Source: CAWEBF01 sp963807235
GTDB lineage: Bacteria > Acidobacteriota > Vicinamibacteria > Vicinamibacterales > UBA2999
Assembly (NCBI GenBank): GCA_963807235.1
Contig: CAWEBF010000037.1
Span: forward strand, 1 to 50,349
Reading direction: 5' to 3'
Length of the DNA: 50,349 nucleotides
In this document: in pieces, positions 28,888-38,266 of the stretch
Layout of the letters: each line of letters opens with the position of its first letter
Position numbering within the stretch: position 1 is the first letter of the stretch
Notes under the pieces: generated by a model
Seen by the model: only the letters and a program-made list of their open reading frames with translations
Database searches by the model: none
What the model was told of the DNA's origin: nothing
Position numbers and translations under genes: made by a program

Positions 28888-30590
28888 TCAGGGGACGACG
28901 TTCTTCATCTGGAACGGCGCACTTGCGACGACCCCCGACAAGAGGGACGACCAGCGATAGTTCTTCGCCTCGGCGTCGCGGACGATTTTCCGGACCGCTG
29001 GCATCTCGTAGTCGTAGACCCGGCCCCTTCCCTTGCGGTTGAGGGCGTGATGCCAGCAGCTGCCGTGTCACGCCGGCGTAGTAGGCCTCGCGATACCGCA
29101 GCAGCCCGGCGCGAAATTCGGCCGGACCGTTGAAGCGGGTGCCGTCGATGAACGCGCCCGACGCATCAATCGGCGATCCGCCGTCCGTCGTCCGCCACGC
29201 GCCAATGGCATCGAAGTTCTCGAGCGCAAGGCCCAGCGGGTCGAACAGGGCGTGACAGTTCGCGCAGGACGGATTGAGCTTGTGCGCCATCATGCGCTCA
29301 CGCAGGGTGCCTGCTGGATTGCCCGGGCGCTCGGCAAGCGCCGGCACGTTGGCGGGCGGATTGGGCGCGTCGATCCCGAAGAAGCGCGTCAGCACGAACA
29401 CGCCGCGCGCCGTCGGAGACGTGCGTGACGCCTGGGAGACGGCCGTCAACGGACCTGCCTGCCCCAGAAGACCGGCCCGGTTCGTGTTCGGCCACGACAC
29501 GCGGACGAACTCCTTGCCGCTGACGCCCGACAGGCCGTAGTGGCGCGCCAGACGATCGTTGACGTAGCGTGTAATTCGCCGTCCACAGCTCCAACGCCCC
29601 GCGGTCCTCGCGCAACTGACTCTGCAGAAACAGCCGCGTCTCGGTCTCCATCGCTTGACGAAGGTCGGCATCGAATTGCGGGTATACCGCCGGGTCGGGC
29701 TGGGCTCTCCGCAACCTGTCCAGCGAGAGCCACTCGGCGAAGACACGGTCCACCAGGCTGTCGGATTTCGGGGTGCGGAGCATGCGGGCCACTTGACGGC
29801 TCAGCCCGGACGGGATCGCGGAGACTCGCCGCGACGCGCGGCCTCGAACAGCTCCGCGTCAGGGGCGTCATTCCAGAGGAACGCTGCCATCCGCGCCGCC
29901 AACTCGGTGTCGGTCACGGGCTCGACGGGAAGCATCGTCCGGTTCGCTGCGTGCGCCGCGTCGAGCGCCTGTTCGAGCCTGGAGACGACGGCGCGATAGG
30001 TGGCGTCGTCAGGGCGTGGGGCGCCCCTTGGTGGATCGAGCCGCGCTTGCAGCCGGCGCGTCACCTTCTCCCACAGCGCCAGGTTCTCACCGACGGGCGC
30101 GCGGCTGAGTGCGTCGAGGCTCAGGCCCGCCGTCCGGTTCGCGGCGCTGTGACAGCTGATGCAATAGCTGTCGAACACCGGACGCGTCACCGACGAGACA
30201 TCGCCGGGAGCGATGGCTGCGGCCGGTGCACCGTTCATGCGCGAGGTCCGGCGCAGGGCCGTCAGCCGCTCCTGCGCGATGGCCACCTCCGCGCGCTGCT
30301 CCGGATACACGCGCACCACCTCGGCATAGGCGCTCACCGCGTCTGCCTGCCGGCCCAGCTTCTCCTGTGCGCCGGCCACGCGCATCAAGCGCCCGCGCCG
30401 CCAGGACCGCGATCCTGGTTGCCCGCCTGCGCCGCCTGTCTATAGAGGGCGATGGCTTTTGTCAGATCGCCGTTGGCCTGTTCCTCCACGAGGCCCCGCT
30501 GATACAGCTCCTGTGCACTCTGCGCACTCAGGCCGGCCGACAGCGGCCAGCGCCAGCAGCAGCCCGATGAGCGATTCCCGTCCTGCTCAT
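28888..30590 (-). CDS. TPR - cytochrome c - DUF1592/DUF1588/DUF1585 protein (heavily frameshifted)
   Basis: The ATG at 30590 overlaps the stop of the response regulator in ATGA. A hydrophobic leader (IGLLLALAA), a TPR-like segment (AQELYQRGLVEEQANGDL ... QEKLGRQADAVSAYAEVV), a haem c site CISCH, DUF1592-like RVFAEWLSLDRLRRAQPD, DUF1588 with CANCHALFDPLGLALENFD (second CxxCH), and DUF1585 with YDYEMPAVRKIV ... NYRWSSLLSG ... SAPFQMKNVVP. Frame changes are needed near 30555, 30390, 29815, 29575 and 29050; the homology resumes after each. Fusing a TPR to this cytochrome family is uncommon in my knowledge. Co-transcription with a two-component pair suggests regulated redox activity. Confidence 0.65.
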
Positions 30591-31279
30591 GCCGGCCTTC
30601 CAGAGGCGAACTTGTAGCCGACGCCGTGGACCGTCTGGATGTGAACGGGCCGGGCCGGATCCGGTTCCAGCTTCGCTCGCAGGCTGGAGATGTGATTGTC
30701 GACGGTTCGCGTCACCGGGTACGACTCGACACCCCACACCTTGTTCAGCAGCTCGTCGCGAGTCACGACAGTGTCTTCACGTGACGCGAGGAACCGGAGA
30801 AGGGCGAACTCCTTCCGCGTCATCTCGATGGGGCGTCCAGAACGGTGCGCTTCGTAGCGCCGGAAGTCCACCTCCACCTGGCCGAACGTGAGCGTGGCCG
30901 GCAGGCCGGATGCCGGTGAGGAGCGCCGCAACAGGGCGCGGATTCTCGCCATCAGCTCCGGCACGGAGAACGGCTTGGTGACGTAGTCGTCCCCTCCCAG
31001 GTCCAGCCCGCGGACGCGGTCGGCTTCTTCGCTCCGCGCCGTCAACATCAGGACGGGGACCTGCACGTCCTGCGTTCGCAGCTTACGGCACAGCTCCAGG
31101 CCACTCATGCGCGGAAGCATGAGGTCCAGCACGATCAGGTCGGGGTGCTCGCGCTGGTGCAGCGCGTAGGCGGTTTCGCCGTCGGTCGCCGTGATCACCT
31201 CGTACTGCTCGAATCGCAGGTTGTCGGCCACCGTTCGCAGGATGCCCGGATCGTCTTCGACGACCAGCACTTTCATCAT
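30587..31279 (-). CDS. OmpR/PhoB-family response regulator
   Basis: 230 residues, intact. Receiver: VVEDDPGILRT, phospho-Asp in LIVLDLMLPRMSG, VLMLTARSEEAD, and DYVTKPFSVPEL. Winged-helix DNA-binding domain: IEMTRKEFALLRFLAS, VVTRDELLNKVWG, and VDNHISSLRAKLEPDP...GVGYKF. Start ATG 31279; its first bases, ATGATG, overlap the kinase stop. Its own stop overlaps the start of the TPR-cytochrome gene, so the kinase, regulator and cytochrome are translationally coupled. The phased repeats at 33247-33290 are a plausible autoregulatory site. Confidence 0.9.
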   Translation of the reverse strand: MMKVLVVEDDPGILRTVADNLRFEQYEVITATDGETAYALHQREHPDLIVLDLMLPRMSGLELCRKLRTQDVQVPVLMLTARSEEADRVRGLDLGGDDYVTKPFSVPELMARIRALLRRSSPASGLPATLTFGQVEVDFRRYEAHRSGRPIEMTRKEFALLRFLASREDTVVTRDELLNKVWGVESYPVTRTVDNHISSLRAKLEPDPARPVHIQTVHGVGYKFASGRPA

Positions 31280-33160
31280 GCCGGCGCCTGCAGGGGAATG
31301 CGGACGGAGAAGGTGCTGCCGCTGCCCGGCGCACTGGCAACGGCGATGCGCCCGCGGTGCCCCTCGACGACATGGAGCGCCAGCGCCAGCCCCAGGCCCG
31401 CTCCGGCAATGCCCGCGGTCTCGTCCGACTGAACGCGATGGAACCGCTCGAAGATACGCGACTGCTCGTCCCGTGGGATGCCGATGCCGTGGTCCACGAC
31501 GTCCACGAACGCCTCGCTGGTCGCGCGTGCCCGTGCGCAGCTCGATGCGTCTCGCGTCGCCCGAGTACTTCATGGCGTTCCCGAGCAGATTGAGAATCGC
31601 CTGCGTCAACGCCTCCGGATCCGCGAGCACCGTCGGCTCGGTGCCGTCGCTGGAGACGGTGAGCGTGAAGCCCAGCTGCCCGAGGGGGTATTCCATGGTC
31701 CGGGCGGCCGACCGCACGACGTCGGCCAGACGCGTTGCTTGCAGGTGATAGGTCTTGCGCCCCTGTTCGATGCGCGACAAGTCCAGCACGCTGTCCACCA
31801 GGCGTCCCAGACGTTCGCTCTCGCTGACGATCGTCCTGAGATACTCGGATGTCGTCTCCGCGCCGCCGGCGCGGCCCATCAGCATGGTTTCTGCGTGCGC
31901 GCGAATCGACGTCAGCGGCGTCTTCAGCTCGTGGGACACGCTGGCGACGAAATGAGAGCGCATCGCCGCCATTTCGGTTTCACGATGCACGTCGCGCAGC
32001 AGCAGGTAACCGGCGAGCAGCGCAGCCCCCAGCACGATGGCCAGCGTGGAGCCGTAGAGCGGTGCTGGCAGCGCAGGCGGAACGGCGAAGCGTCCGGCCG
32101 GCCACTCGACGTGCAGGCCGACGAAGCCGTCGCCGAGCGCCATCGTCGCCGGTGTGGGCTTCAGGCGAAGCGCGACTCCCTCGGGGACGAGTCGCCCGGA
32201 CGACACCGCCATGACCACCGGCGCTGCGAAGGATGTGGGAGACACGACGGTGAGAAGCCACGGTTCGTCGCCGTATCCGATCCAGGGCAGATCTCCGGGC
32301 GCCGATCGCGAGGCTCGCTGCAGCTCGCCCAGGTGGTCGTGCATGTTCCGGGCGAGCGCGGCGATCTGGTCGATATTGCGAATCTCCAGCGCCAGCGTGT
32401 GGAGCGCCTCCCGGGCAGCCGGGCCGGCCATCCCGTGCAGCAACGATTGCAGCGTCAACGCCTCGTTCGGCGGCCGCCATTGCCGCCGGGCTGCACTGCG
32501 CAACACATGGTCAGAGGCAGGGCCGTCGTGCGCATCGGCTGCGAGCAGCCGTCGCACCGCATAGAGCGCCAGCGGGACGCCGTCTGCGTCGGACACTTTG
32601 CCGCACTCCTCCACCATCGCGCGATCGCTGCGGAGGCTCTCCTCCGTCTTCCCGGCCTTCGAGTAGCTGCGGCCAAGCCAGAGACGCGCGGAGCACTCCT
32701 CCAATGGTGAGCGCGCCACATCCAGCGCCTGCTGGTAGGCCGCGGCCGCGGCCGCGGCGTCGTGCCGCTGGAACTCGCGGGCTTCGCCTTCGGCTTGCCA
32801 TCGGACGAAGTCCGCTGAGGGAGCAAGAGCGGTGCGGCTGTCTTCCCACGGCAGGACCATCCGGTCCTGCACCATCGGAGCGACGAAGATGATGGGAGAG
32901 TCCGGTGGAAGACGCCTGCCGGACTCTCCGATCAGGCGGTTCACTTCCTCGAGACGCAGAGCCTGCAAACGAGCCGTGAGTTCGCGGCGCAGCTGGTCCA
33001 GGGCCTCGCGCTGCTCCGCGGCCATGCGTCTTTCGGCGAGCTCGTTCTCCTGCCGAACGACGCGGACCACCAGCAGGACCACCGCCGCGGTGGGAATCAG
33101 GATGGCGGACAGCAGAAGAGCCGTGCGACGCATCCGGCGCAACCGATCCACGGGACTCAC
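31276..33160 (-). CDS. Transmembrane sensor histidine kinase (one frameshift)
   Basis: About 628 residues. TM1 (TALLLSAILIPTAAVVLLVV, residues ~13-33); a long extracytoplasmic region of about 340 residues containing TPR-like helices (AAAYQQALDVARSPLEE); TM2 (GSTLAIVLGAALLAGYLLL). Then the H-box SHELKTPLTS near residue 410, HisKA (SESERLGRLVDSVLDLSRIE), N-box LLNLLGNAMKY, and in the shifted frame DHGIGIPRDEQSRIFERF and GAGLGLALA. The break is near 31520. GTG start at 33160. The whole kinase-regulator stretch stays open in one frame, so it can be mistaken for a hybrid kinase, but the HATPase motifs are only in the other frame. Confidence 0.82.
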
Positions 33161-33192
33161 GGCCCGTATTCTGTCCGTAGCCGGTCACCTCG

Positions 33193-33210
33193 TTGTCATG
33201 AAAATGTAAC
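33193..33210. promoter_or_regulatory. Weak Pho-box-like direct repeat upstream of the two-component operon
   Basis: TTGTCAT, four bases (GAAA), then ATGTAAC. The first half matches the known CTGTCAT Pho half-site at six of seven positions, the second half only at four. The spacing (11-bp period) is right. It lies 33 bases upstream of the kinase start. Low-confidence candidate. Confidence 0.3.
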
Positions 33211-33213
33211 GAA

Positions 33214-33234
33214 CGGCTTCCGGCTTCCGACTTC
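33214..33234. repeat. 7-bp tandem repeat, three copies
   Basis: CGGCTTC is present twice exactly and a third time as CGACTTC, back to back, in the divergent intergenic interval. Function unknown; it lies between the weak Pho-like site and the phased array. Confidence 0.6.
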
Positions 33235-33246
33235 CGGCCGAAAAAC

Positions 33247-33290
33247 CTACAAAGAAATTACCAAAGCGTTACCAGGCCGGTACGACTTGA
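33247..33290. promoter_or_regulatory. 11-bp phased direct-repeat array, candidate OmpR-family operator
   Basis: Four consecutive 11-bp units: CTACAAAGAAA, TTACCAAAGCG, TTACCAGGCCG, GTACGACTTGA. The TAC core recurs at 33248, 33259, 33270 and 33281, exactly 11 bases apart, and the middle two units share TTACCA. It is between divergent genes: the kinase-regulator-cytochrome operon (start 33160) and the potassium channel (start 33321, about 30 bases downstream). A phased array of this type is what OmpR/PhoB dimers bind; the cognate regulator is a guess from position. Confidence 0.5.
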
Positions 33291-33320
33291 AGCGCGGGCC
33301 TCACTAGTGTGGCGGCCACC

Positions 33321-35061
33321 ATGGATCGCCTTCGCCAGACGGCCTCCGCGCTTGCGATCGTGGCTGGCCTCGTCTCGGGGCGGCTCAAACGCAAGACACG
33401 AACCAATCTCAAGGCCCTGCTCAGGTACCTGGGCTTTCTCGTCGTCATGGTCACGGTCTACGCGGTTCTCTTCCACCTGATCATGGTGCGGGTCGAGGGT
33501 CAGCAGCACTCCTGGATCACGGGCTTCTACTGGACGCTCGTGGTGATGACGACACTGGGATTCGGGGACATCACATTCACCAGCGACCTCGGCCGCCTGT
33601 TCAGCATGGTCGTCATGCTGTCGGGCGTGTTCTTCCTGCTCGTGATGCTGCCGTTCCTGTTCATCCGCCTCTTCTATGCCCCCTGGCTGGAGTCAGCGTG
33701 TTCGACTGCGTGCGCCACGCGAGGTCCAGGCCGGTACCCGCGGGCACGTGATCATCACCGAATACGACCCTGTGGCGGCGGGACTGGTGGAGCGGCTGGA
33801 TGCGGCCGGCATCCCGTACTTCATCGTCGAGCCTGACGCCGCCAGGGCGGCGCGGTTCGTCAGTGAGGATCTGTCGGTCATTGCCGGAGACAACGACAGC
33901 CGCGTCACCTACGAGCGATTACATACGCCCGACGCGCGGCTCATCGTCGCCAACTGCGAGGACACGGTCAACACCAACATCACGCTGACCGTCCGGGAAG
34001 TCGCGCCGCGGGTCCACATCGCTGCCATCGTCGAGGAGGAGGACTCGGTCGACATCCTGAGCCTCAGTGGTGCCACCACGGTCTTGCCGCTGAAGCGTCA
34101 GCTCGGCGAGTCGCTTGCCAACCGGGTGGACACCGGCCGTACCGAGGCACACGTGGTTGGCTCCTTTCACAACGTACACGTGGCCGAGTTGCCGGTGAAA
34201 AACACTCTTCTTGCGGGGGCGCTCGTCCGCGACACGCGCCTGCGCGAGCTGACTGGCCTGAGCGTCGTAGGGCTGTGGGAGCGCGGCCGGCTCAAGCCTG
34301 CGTTTCCAGACACGGAGATTCGGCCCGATGCCGTGGCGGTCGTCGCCGGTTCCGCTGAGCAGATTCACGCGCTCAACGCCTTGATCGCGCGCGAGGGCAC
34401 GACGGCCCCGGTGCTGGTGATTGGCGCGGGCAAGGTCGGACAGGCAGCCGCCCGGGCCCTGAAGCAGAAGGCGCTCGAGGTCTGCGTCCTCGACCAGGAT
34501 GAAAAAGCACTCGCGGTCATCGCAGCCGAGGTGGATGCGGTCTATGCCGGCGACGCCGCAGATCGGGACACGATCGAACGGGCCGGCATCGGGCGCGCGG
34601 CGTCGGTGCTGCTGACCACCAACAACGACGCCGTGAACATCTATCTCGCCGTGTTTTGCCGCAAACTCAACCCCGCCCTCCGGATCGTGAGCCGCATCAC
34701 GCACGAACGCAACGTGGAGGCCATTCATCGAGCCGGCGCCGATTTCGTACTCAGCTACACGTCGCTCGGCGTCGACAGCATCATGTCGCTCGTCAACGGC
34801 GACGCAACGGTGATGCTGGGCGAAGGCGTCAGGCTGTTTCAGGTGCGAGTGCCGCCGTCCGTGGCGGGACAGCCGCTGGCGAAGACGGGCATCGGCTCGC
34901 GCACGGGGCTGAGCGTCGTGGCGTTGGAGGAGAAAGACACGCTCACCACACAGCTCACAGCCGAAACGGTGCTGCCCGAAGGAGGCACGATGCTGATGCT
35001 TGGCAATGCCGACCAGCGCCAGCGCTTTGCCGAGGCGTTCGAGCAGGCAGGCGGACGCTGA
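33321..35061 (+). CDS. Two-TM potassium channel with RCK/TrkA-N domains (one frameshift)
   Basis: The N-terminal 120 residues are a channel module: TM1 (FLVVMVTVYAVLFHLI), pore helix and selectivity filter TTLGFGD (77-83), and TM2 (LFSMVVMLSGVFFLLVML). Then two Rossmann/RCK regions (VIITEYDPVAAGLVERL ... and VLVIGAGKVGQAAARAL) with TrkA-C-like ends (LTGLSVVGLWERGRLKPAF, RTGLSVVALEEKD). The RCK tandem is expected to gate a homotetrameric K+ channel in response to ligand. The break is near 33700, between the channel and the first RCK domain. ATG 33321 is chosen; GTG 33309 is possible. It is divergent from the two-component operon. Confidence 0.83.
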
Positions 35062-35104
35062 CGCTTTATACTCGCGGCTGACAGACCCTCTTCCGGAGAT
35101 TCCC

Positions 35105-36292
35105 ATGACGAGTCGCCCTTTCATCAGTTGGATCGCATTCGCGTTCGTGACCGTGGCGGCCGTCGGCCATGCCCAGCAGCAGGTCGGAGTGCCAGTGCCT
35201 CCTCTGGGGAATGGGCCGTTCGTGTTCGAGACGGCCGAGCAGCCCAGGATTCGCGTAAGCGTCGTCACCAAGGGGCTCTCGCACCCGTGGAGCCTGGCCT
35301 TTCTTCCGGACGGGGCGATGCTGATCGCGGAGCGGCCCGGCCGGCTGCGGGTCGTGCGAAACGGCAAACTCGATCCAATGCCGATCGCCGGTGTGCCTCG
35401 CGTGAGAACCGACGGCAACGGCGGGCTGATGGATGTCGCGCTTCATCCCCGGTTTGCCGAGAACCGGCTGGTCTATCTCACCTACACCAAGCCGGTCGAG
35501 AACGGTAAGGGGGCGCCGTCATTAGCGCGAGGCCGGCTCGACGGCAACGCGCTCACCGACGTCCGCGATCTGCTGGTGCCGGACGCCTATGACGGCAATG
35601 GTGGACTGAACGGCCGCGTGACCTTCGGGCGCGACGGCATGGTCTACTTTTCCACCGGCGGCAACATCGCCAAGATCGCGCAGGACCCCGCGAGCCTGCG
35701 CGGCAAGATCCTGCGCCTCCGCGACGACGGCTCCGTTCCTCCCGACAACCCATTCGCGGGTCGCGCCGGCCATCGCCCGGAGATCTACACCCTCGGACAC
35801 CGCAACACCCTCGCCCTGATCGTCCACCCGGAGACGGGTGTGATCTGGAACAGCGAGAACGGGCCCAATGGCGGTGACGAGGTCAACATCATCCTGCCGG
35901 GGCGCAATTACGGATGGCCGATCGTCAGCTTCGGGCGCGACTACCCCGGCCCACGCATCTCCGAGCATCCCACGCGGGAGGGCATGGAGTCGCCGCTCGT
36001 CGCCTGGCTGCCGCAGATCGCGGCGGCCGGCATGGCTGTCTATACCGGTGACCGCTTTCCGGCGTGGAAAGGCAACGTCTTCGTGGGCAGCATGCGCACT
36101 GGCGGGATCGCCGGCACCGGCCACCTGGAGCGAATCGTGTTCAACGCGAAGACCGAGGAGCTGCGTCGCGAATCGATGCTCAACGAGCTGCGGCAGCGTA
36201 TCCGGGAGGTCCGTCAAGGGCCTGATGGGCTGCTCTATCTGCTGACCGACGAGGACGACGGCGCGCTGTTGCGGATCGAACCCGCATCGTGA
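35105..36292 (+). CDS. PQQ-dependent sugar dehydrogenase (soluble aldose dehydrogenase family)
   Basis: 395 residues, intact. ATG 35105 with a GGAG site; signal peptide FISWIAFAFVTVAAVGHAQ. Six-bladed propeller signatures: GLSHPWSLAFLPDGAMLIAE, GNGGLMDVALHPRF, YTLGHRNTLALIVHPETG, WNSENGPNGGDEVN, and a C-terminal RQGPDGLLYLLTDEDDGALLRIEP. The family oxidises aldoses in the periplasm with PQQ and Ca2+. No PQQ biosynthesis genes are in the window. Its TGA overlaps the GTG start of the following metallo-hydrolase (GTGA), so the two are co-translated. Confidence 0.9.
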   Translation: MTSRPFISWIAFAFVTVAAVGHAQQQVGVPVPPLGNGPFVFETAEQPRIRVSVVTKGLSHPWSLAFLPDGAMLIAERPGRLRVVRNGKLDPMPIAGVPRVRTDGNGGLMDVALHPRFAENRLVYLTYTKPVENGKGAPSLARGRLDGNALTDVRDLLVPDAYDGNGGLNGRVTFGRDGMVYFSTGGNIAKIAQDPASLRGKILRLRDDGSVPPDNPFAGRAGHRPEIYTLGHRNTLALIVHPETGVIWNSENGPNGGDEVNIILPGRNYGWPIVSFGRDYPGPRISEHPTREGMESPLVAWLPQIAAAGMAVYTGDRFPAWKGNVFVGSMRTGGIAGTGHLERIVFNAKTEELRRESMLNELRQRIREVRQGPDGLLYLLTDEDDGALLRIEPAS

Positions 36293-37371
36293 CGATTCAT
36301 GGCGCACTCATGAAATCCAGGTCGAGCCGGATTGGCTTCCTAGTAGCGACCCTGGTCGCGACGCTGCTCGCCATTGTTGTGGCAGTCGTACAGGCCCAGC
36401 CACGAGGACCCGTCCGGGAGATCGTTCCGCTCACCGGCGACCTCTACCGGGCTCGCAACGGCAACTGGTACGCGATCTTTCTCGTCACCCCCGACGGCAT
36501 CATCCTCGGCGATCCGATCAACACCGCGTTCGCGACCTGGCTGAAGGGCGAGCTCGCCAGCCGGTTCAAGGTACCGGTCCGCTACGTGGTCTACAGCCAC
36601 AGCCATTTCGATCACGCGGCCGGCGGGGCCGCCTTTGCCGACACCGCCCGCTTCGTGGCGCACGAGAACATGCTGCGGAACCTTGATGGCCGCTACCCGC
36701 ACATGCCGGGCGATATGGTCGATCGCAATCGCAACGGGGCCGTCGATCCCGATGAGATCGATATTCCGACCAAAGCGGCGCCGGGCATCTGCGGCATGGG
36801 GCCGGGTTTCTTCGCGTCGATCGACCGCGACAAGAACGGCCTCGTGCCGCCCGCGGAGCTGCAAGCCGACATCCGCCGGCCCGACATCGTCTATTCGGAG
36901 CGCATGCAGATCGCGCTCGGCGGCCGGACCGTCCAGCTGATCCATCCCGGGCTGAATCATTCCGACGACGCCACCGTGATGCTGTTCCCGGAAGAGCGGG
37001 TGCTGTTCGCCACCGAGTTCCTGGCCGACGCGCTGGTCACCACCAACCCGCGGTCGCTGCCCAGCACCTGCAGCGCCTTCGACCGGCATCCGCTGGCCGA
37101 GTGGATCCGGTCGTACCGGACGGTGGAAGGTCTGGACTTCGACCGCGTGGCGCCTGGCCACGGCAACGTCTTCGAGAAGGCCGTGGTGACCGAAACCCGG
37201 GAATACTTCGAGTACCTGGTGGCGCAGGTGTCGGCCGGCATCCGCGCCGGCAGGCCGTTCGCCGACCTGGTCGAGACCATCACTCTCGACCGCTACAAGG
37301 GCTGGGCGAATTACGAACGGCTGCGGCGCATGAACGTCGAGGCGGCTTACCTGAATCTGACCACGCGCTGA
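36289..37371 (+). CDS. Metallo-beta-lactamase-fold hydrolase with an inserted EF-hand pair
   Basis: 360 residues, intact. Signal peptide or anchor (IGFLVATLVATLLAIVVAVVQAQ). The metal motif is SHSHFDHAAGG (HxHxDH, residues 104-109) with later candidate ligands LNHSDDAT (His224) and APGHGNVF. Between them, around 140-195, are two perfect EF-hand loops: DRNRNGAVDPDE (145-156) and DRDKNGLVPPAE (179-190), each with D/N at 1, 3, 5, Gly6 and Glu12. The PQQ enzyme upstream overlaps it by 4 bases. ATG 36310 is an equally good start. The hydrolysed substrate is unknown; lactonase activity on the aldonolactone product of the dehydrogenase is possible (inference). Confidence 0.87.
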   Translation: MTIHGALMKSRSSRIGFLVATLVATLLAIVVAVVQAQPRGPVREIVPLTGDLYRARNGNWYAIFLVTPDGIILGDPINTAFATWLKGELASRFKVPVRYVVYSHSHFDHAAGGAAFADTARFVAHENMLRNLDGRYPHMPGDMVDRNRNGAVDPDEIDIPTKAAPGICGMGPGFFASIDRDKNGLVPPAELQADIRRPDIVYSERMQIALGGRTVQLIHPGLNHSDDATVMLFPEERVLFATEFLADALVTTNPRSLPSTCSAFDRHPLAEWIRSYRTVEGLDFDRVAPGHGNVFEKAVVTETREYFEYLVAQVSAGIRAGRPFADLVETITLDRYKGWANYERLRRMNVEAAYLNLTTR

Positions 37372-37393
37372 ACCACGGGCATAGGGCCGAGCA

Positions 37394-38218
37394 TCAGTGC
37401 GTCAACGCATACAACGCGATGTTCGTCGCCAGCGCGTAGCCATCGGGTGAGTACTCCGCGAAATATTGCGAGTCGTCACCCTCGCGCTCCATCGAGTCGC
37501 CGATGTCGGTGTTGTGCGTCATCGCCACCATGATGCGGCCGTGCCCGTCGACGATGGCGCGGAAATTCGCGTGCGGACTGTCCTCGCCGCGCTCCCGAGG
37601 GTCGCTCCCCGGTCCGCCCCACGCGAAGATGCTGGGCACCTGCTTCACCTTGGCGATCGTGAACATGGCGTGTCGGATCGGATCCGCCGGGTCGATGTCG
37701 ACAATCGGGAACTCCGGCAGCACGCGCGTAATCTGGCTGGCCCACTGCTCCCAGGCGCGGGTGCCCCAGAAGTCGTCGACCCACAGGAACCCCCCCTTCA
37801 GCAGGTACTGCCGCAAGCGCTGCACTTCCGCATCTGAGAGCCCCGCCGTCCCCACGTCGGACCCGAGCAGGATCGGACACTCGAACAGCTGATCGTCGCT
37901 GAGTCGCACGACCCAATAGTTGACATCGCCGCGGGAATCCCGACTGACGTGAACCTTGGTGAAGTCGGCGAGCCGCGTGAGGAAGTTGATCTCGCCGAAT
38001 GGATAGTCCGTGCTCCAACCGATCCCGCTCGGCTCAGACCGAACACTCCGAAACATCCACTTGCAGACAGTGAAGGCCCCGTCGTTGAAGTCGCGTGGCG
38101 GAACCCGGATGCCGGCCCCGGCGCCCTCGAACACCCCGAACCGCTGCGCAAGCGACACGCCGCCCGTGACGATGACGAGCGCGAGCATCACGGCGATGCC
38201 GGCAAGTGGGCGAGACAT
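37394..38218 (-). CDS. DUF4159 domain secreted protein, copy 2
   Basis: 274 residues, intact, ATG 38218. Signal peptide LAGIAVMLALVIVTGGVSLAQ. Domain blocks: GWSTDYPFGEINFLTRLADF, NYWVVRLSDDQLFECPIL, LRQYLLKGGFLWVDDFWG, DPADPIRHAMF, AMTHNTDIGDSMEREGDD, and GYALATNIALYALTH. It is the full-length paralogue of the gene at 25148 and confirms that gene's frameshifts. DUF4159 has a glutamine-amidotransferase-like fold; exported solitary copies like these are of unknown function. It is convergent with the metallo-hydrolase at 36289, with a 22-base gap. Confidence 0.88.
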   Translation of the reverse strand: MSRPLAGIAVMLALVIVTGGVSLAQRFGVFEGAGAGIRVPPRDFNDGAFTVCKWMFRSVRSEPSGIGWSTDYPFGEINFLTRLADFTKVHVSRDSRGDVNYWVVRLSDDQLFECPILLGSDVGTAGLSDAEVQRLRQYLLKGGFLWVDDFWGTRAWEQWASQITRVLPEFPIVDIDPADPIRHAMFTIAKVKQVPSIFAWGGPGSDPRERGEDSPHANFRAIVDGHGRIMVAMTHNTDIGDSMEREGDDSQYFAEYSPDGYALATNIALYALTH

Positions 38219-38266
38219 CGATGATCGGATTGTAGGGCGGATCCCCGCCAGAACGCCGAAGCGGGC

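Noticed and set aside
27929..29746. 605-codon protein joining the two minus-strand cytochromes
   Set aside because: It joins the C-terminus of one and the N-terminus of the other through a non-coding gap that contains a ribosome binding site and a new signal peptide.
30587..33160. Hybrid histidine kinase with fused receiver and DNA-binding domain
   Set aside because: The frame stays open across both genes, but the HATPase motifs GIGIP and GAGLGLA are in another frame that ends with its own stop overlapping ATGATG of the regulator.
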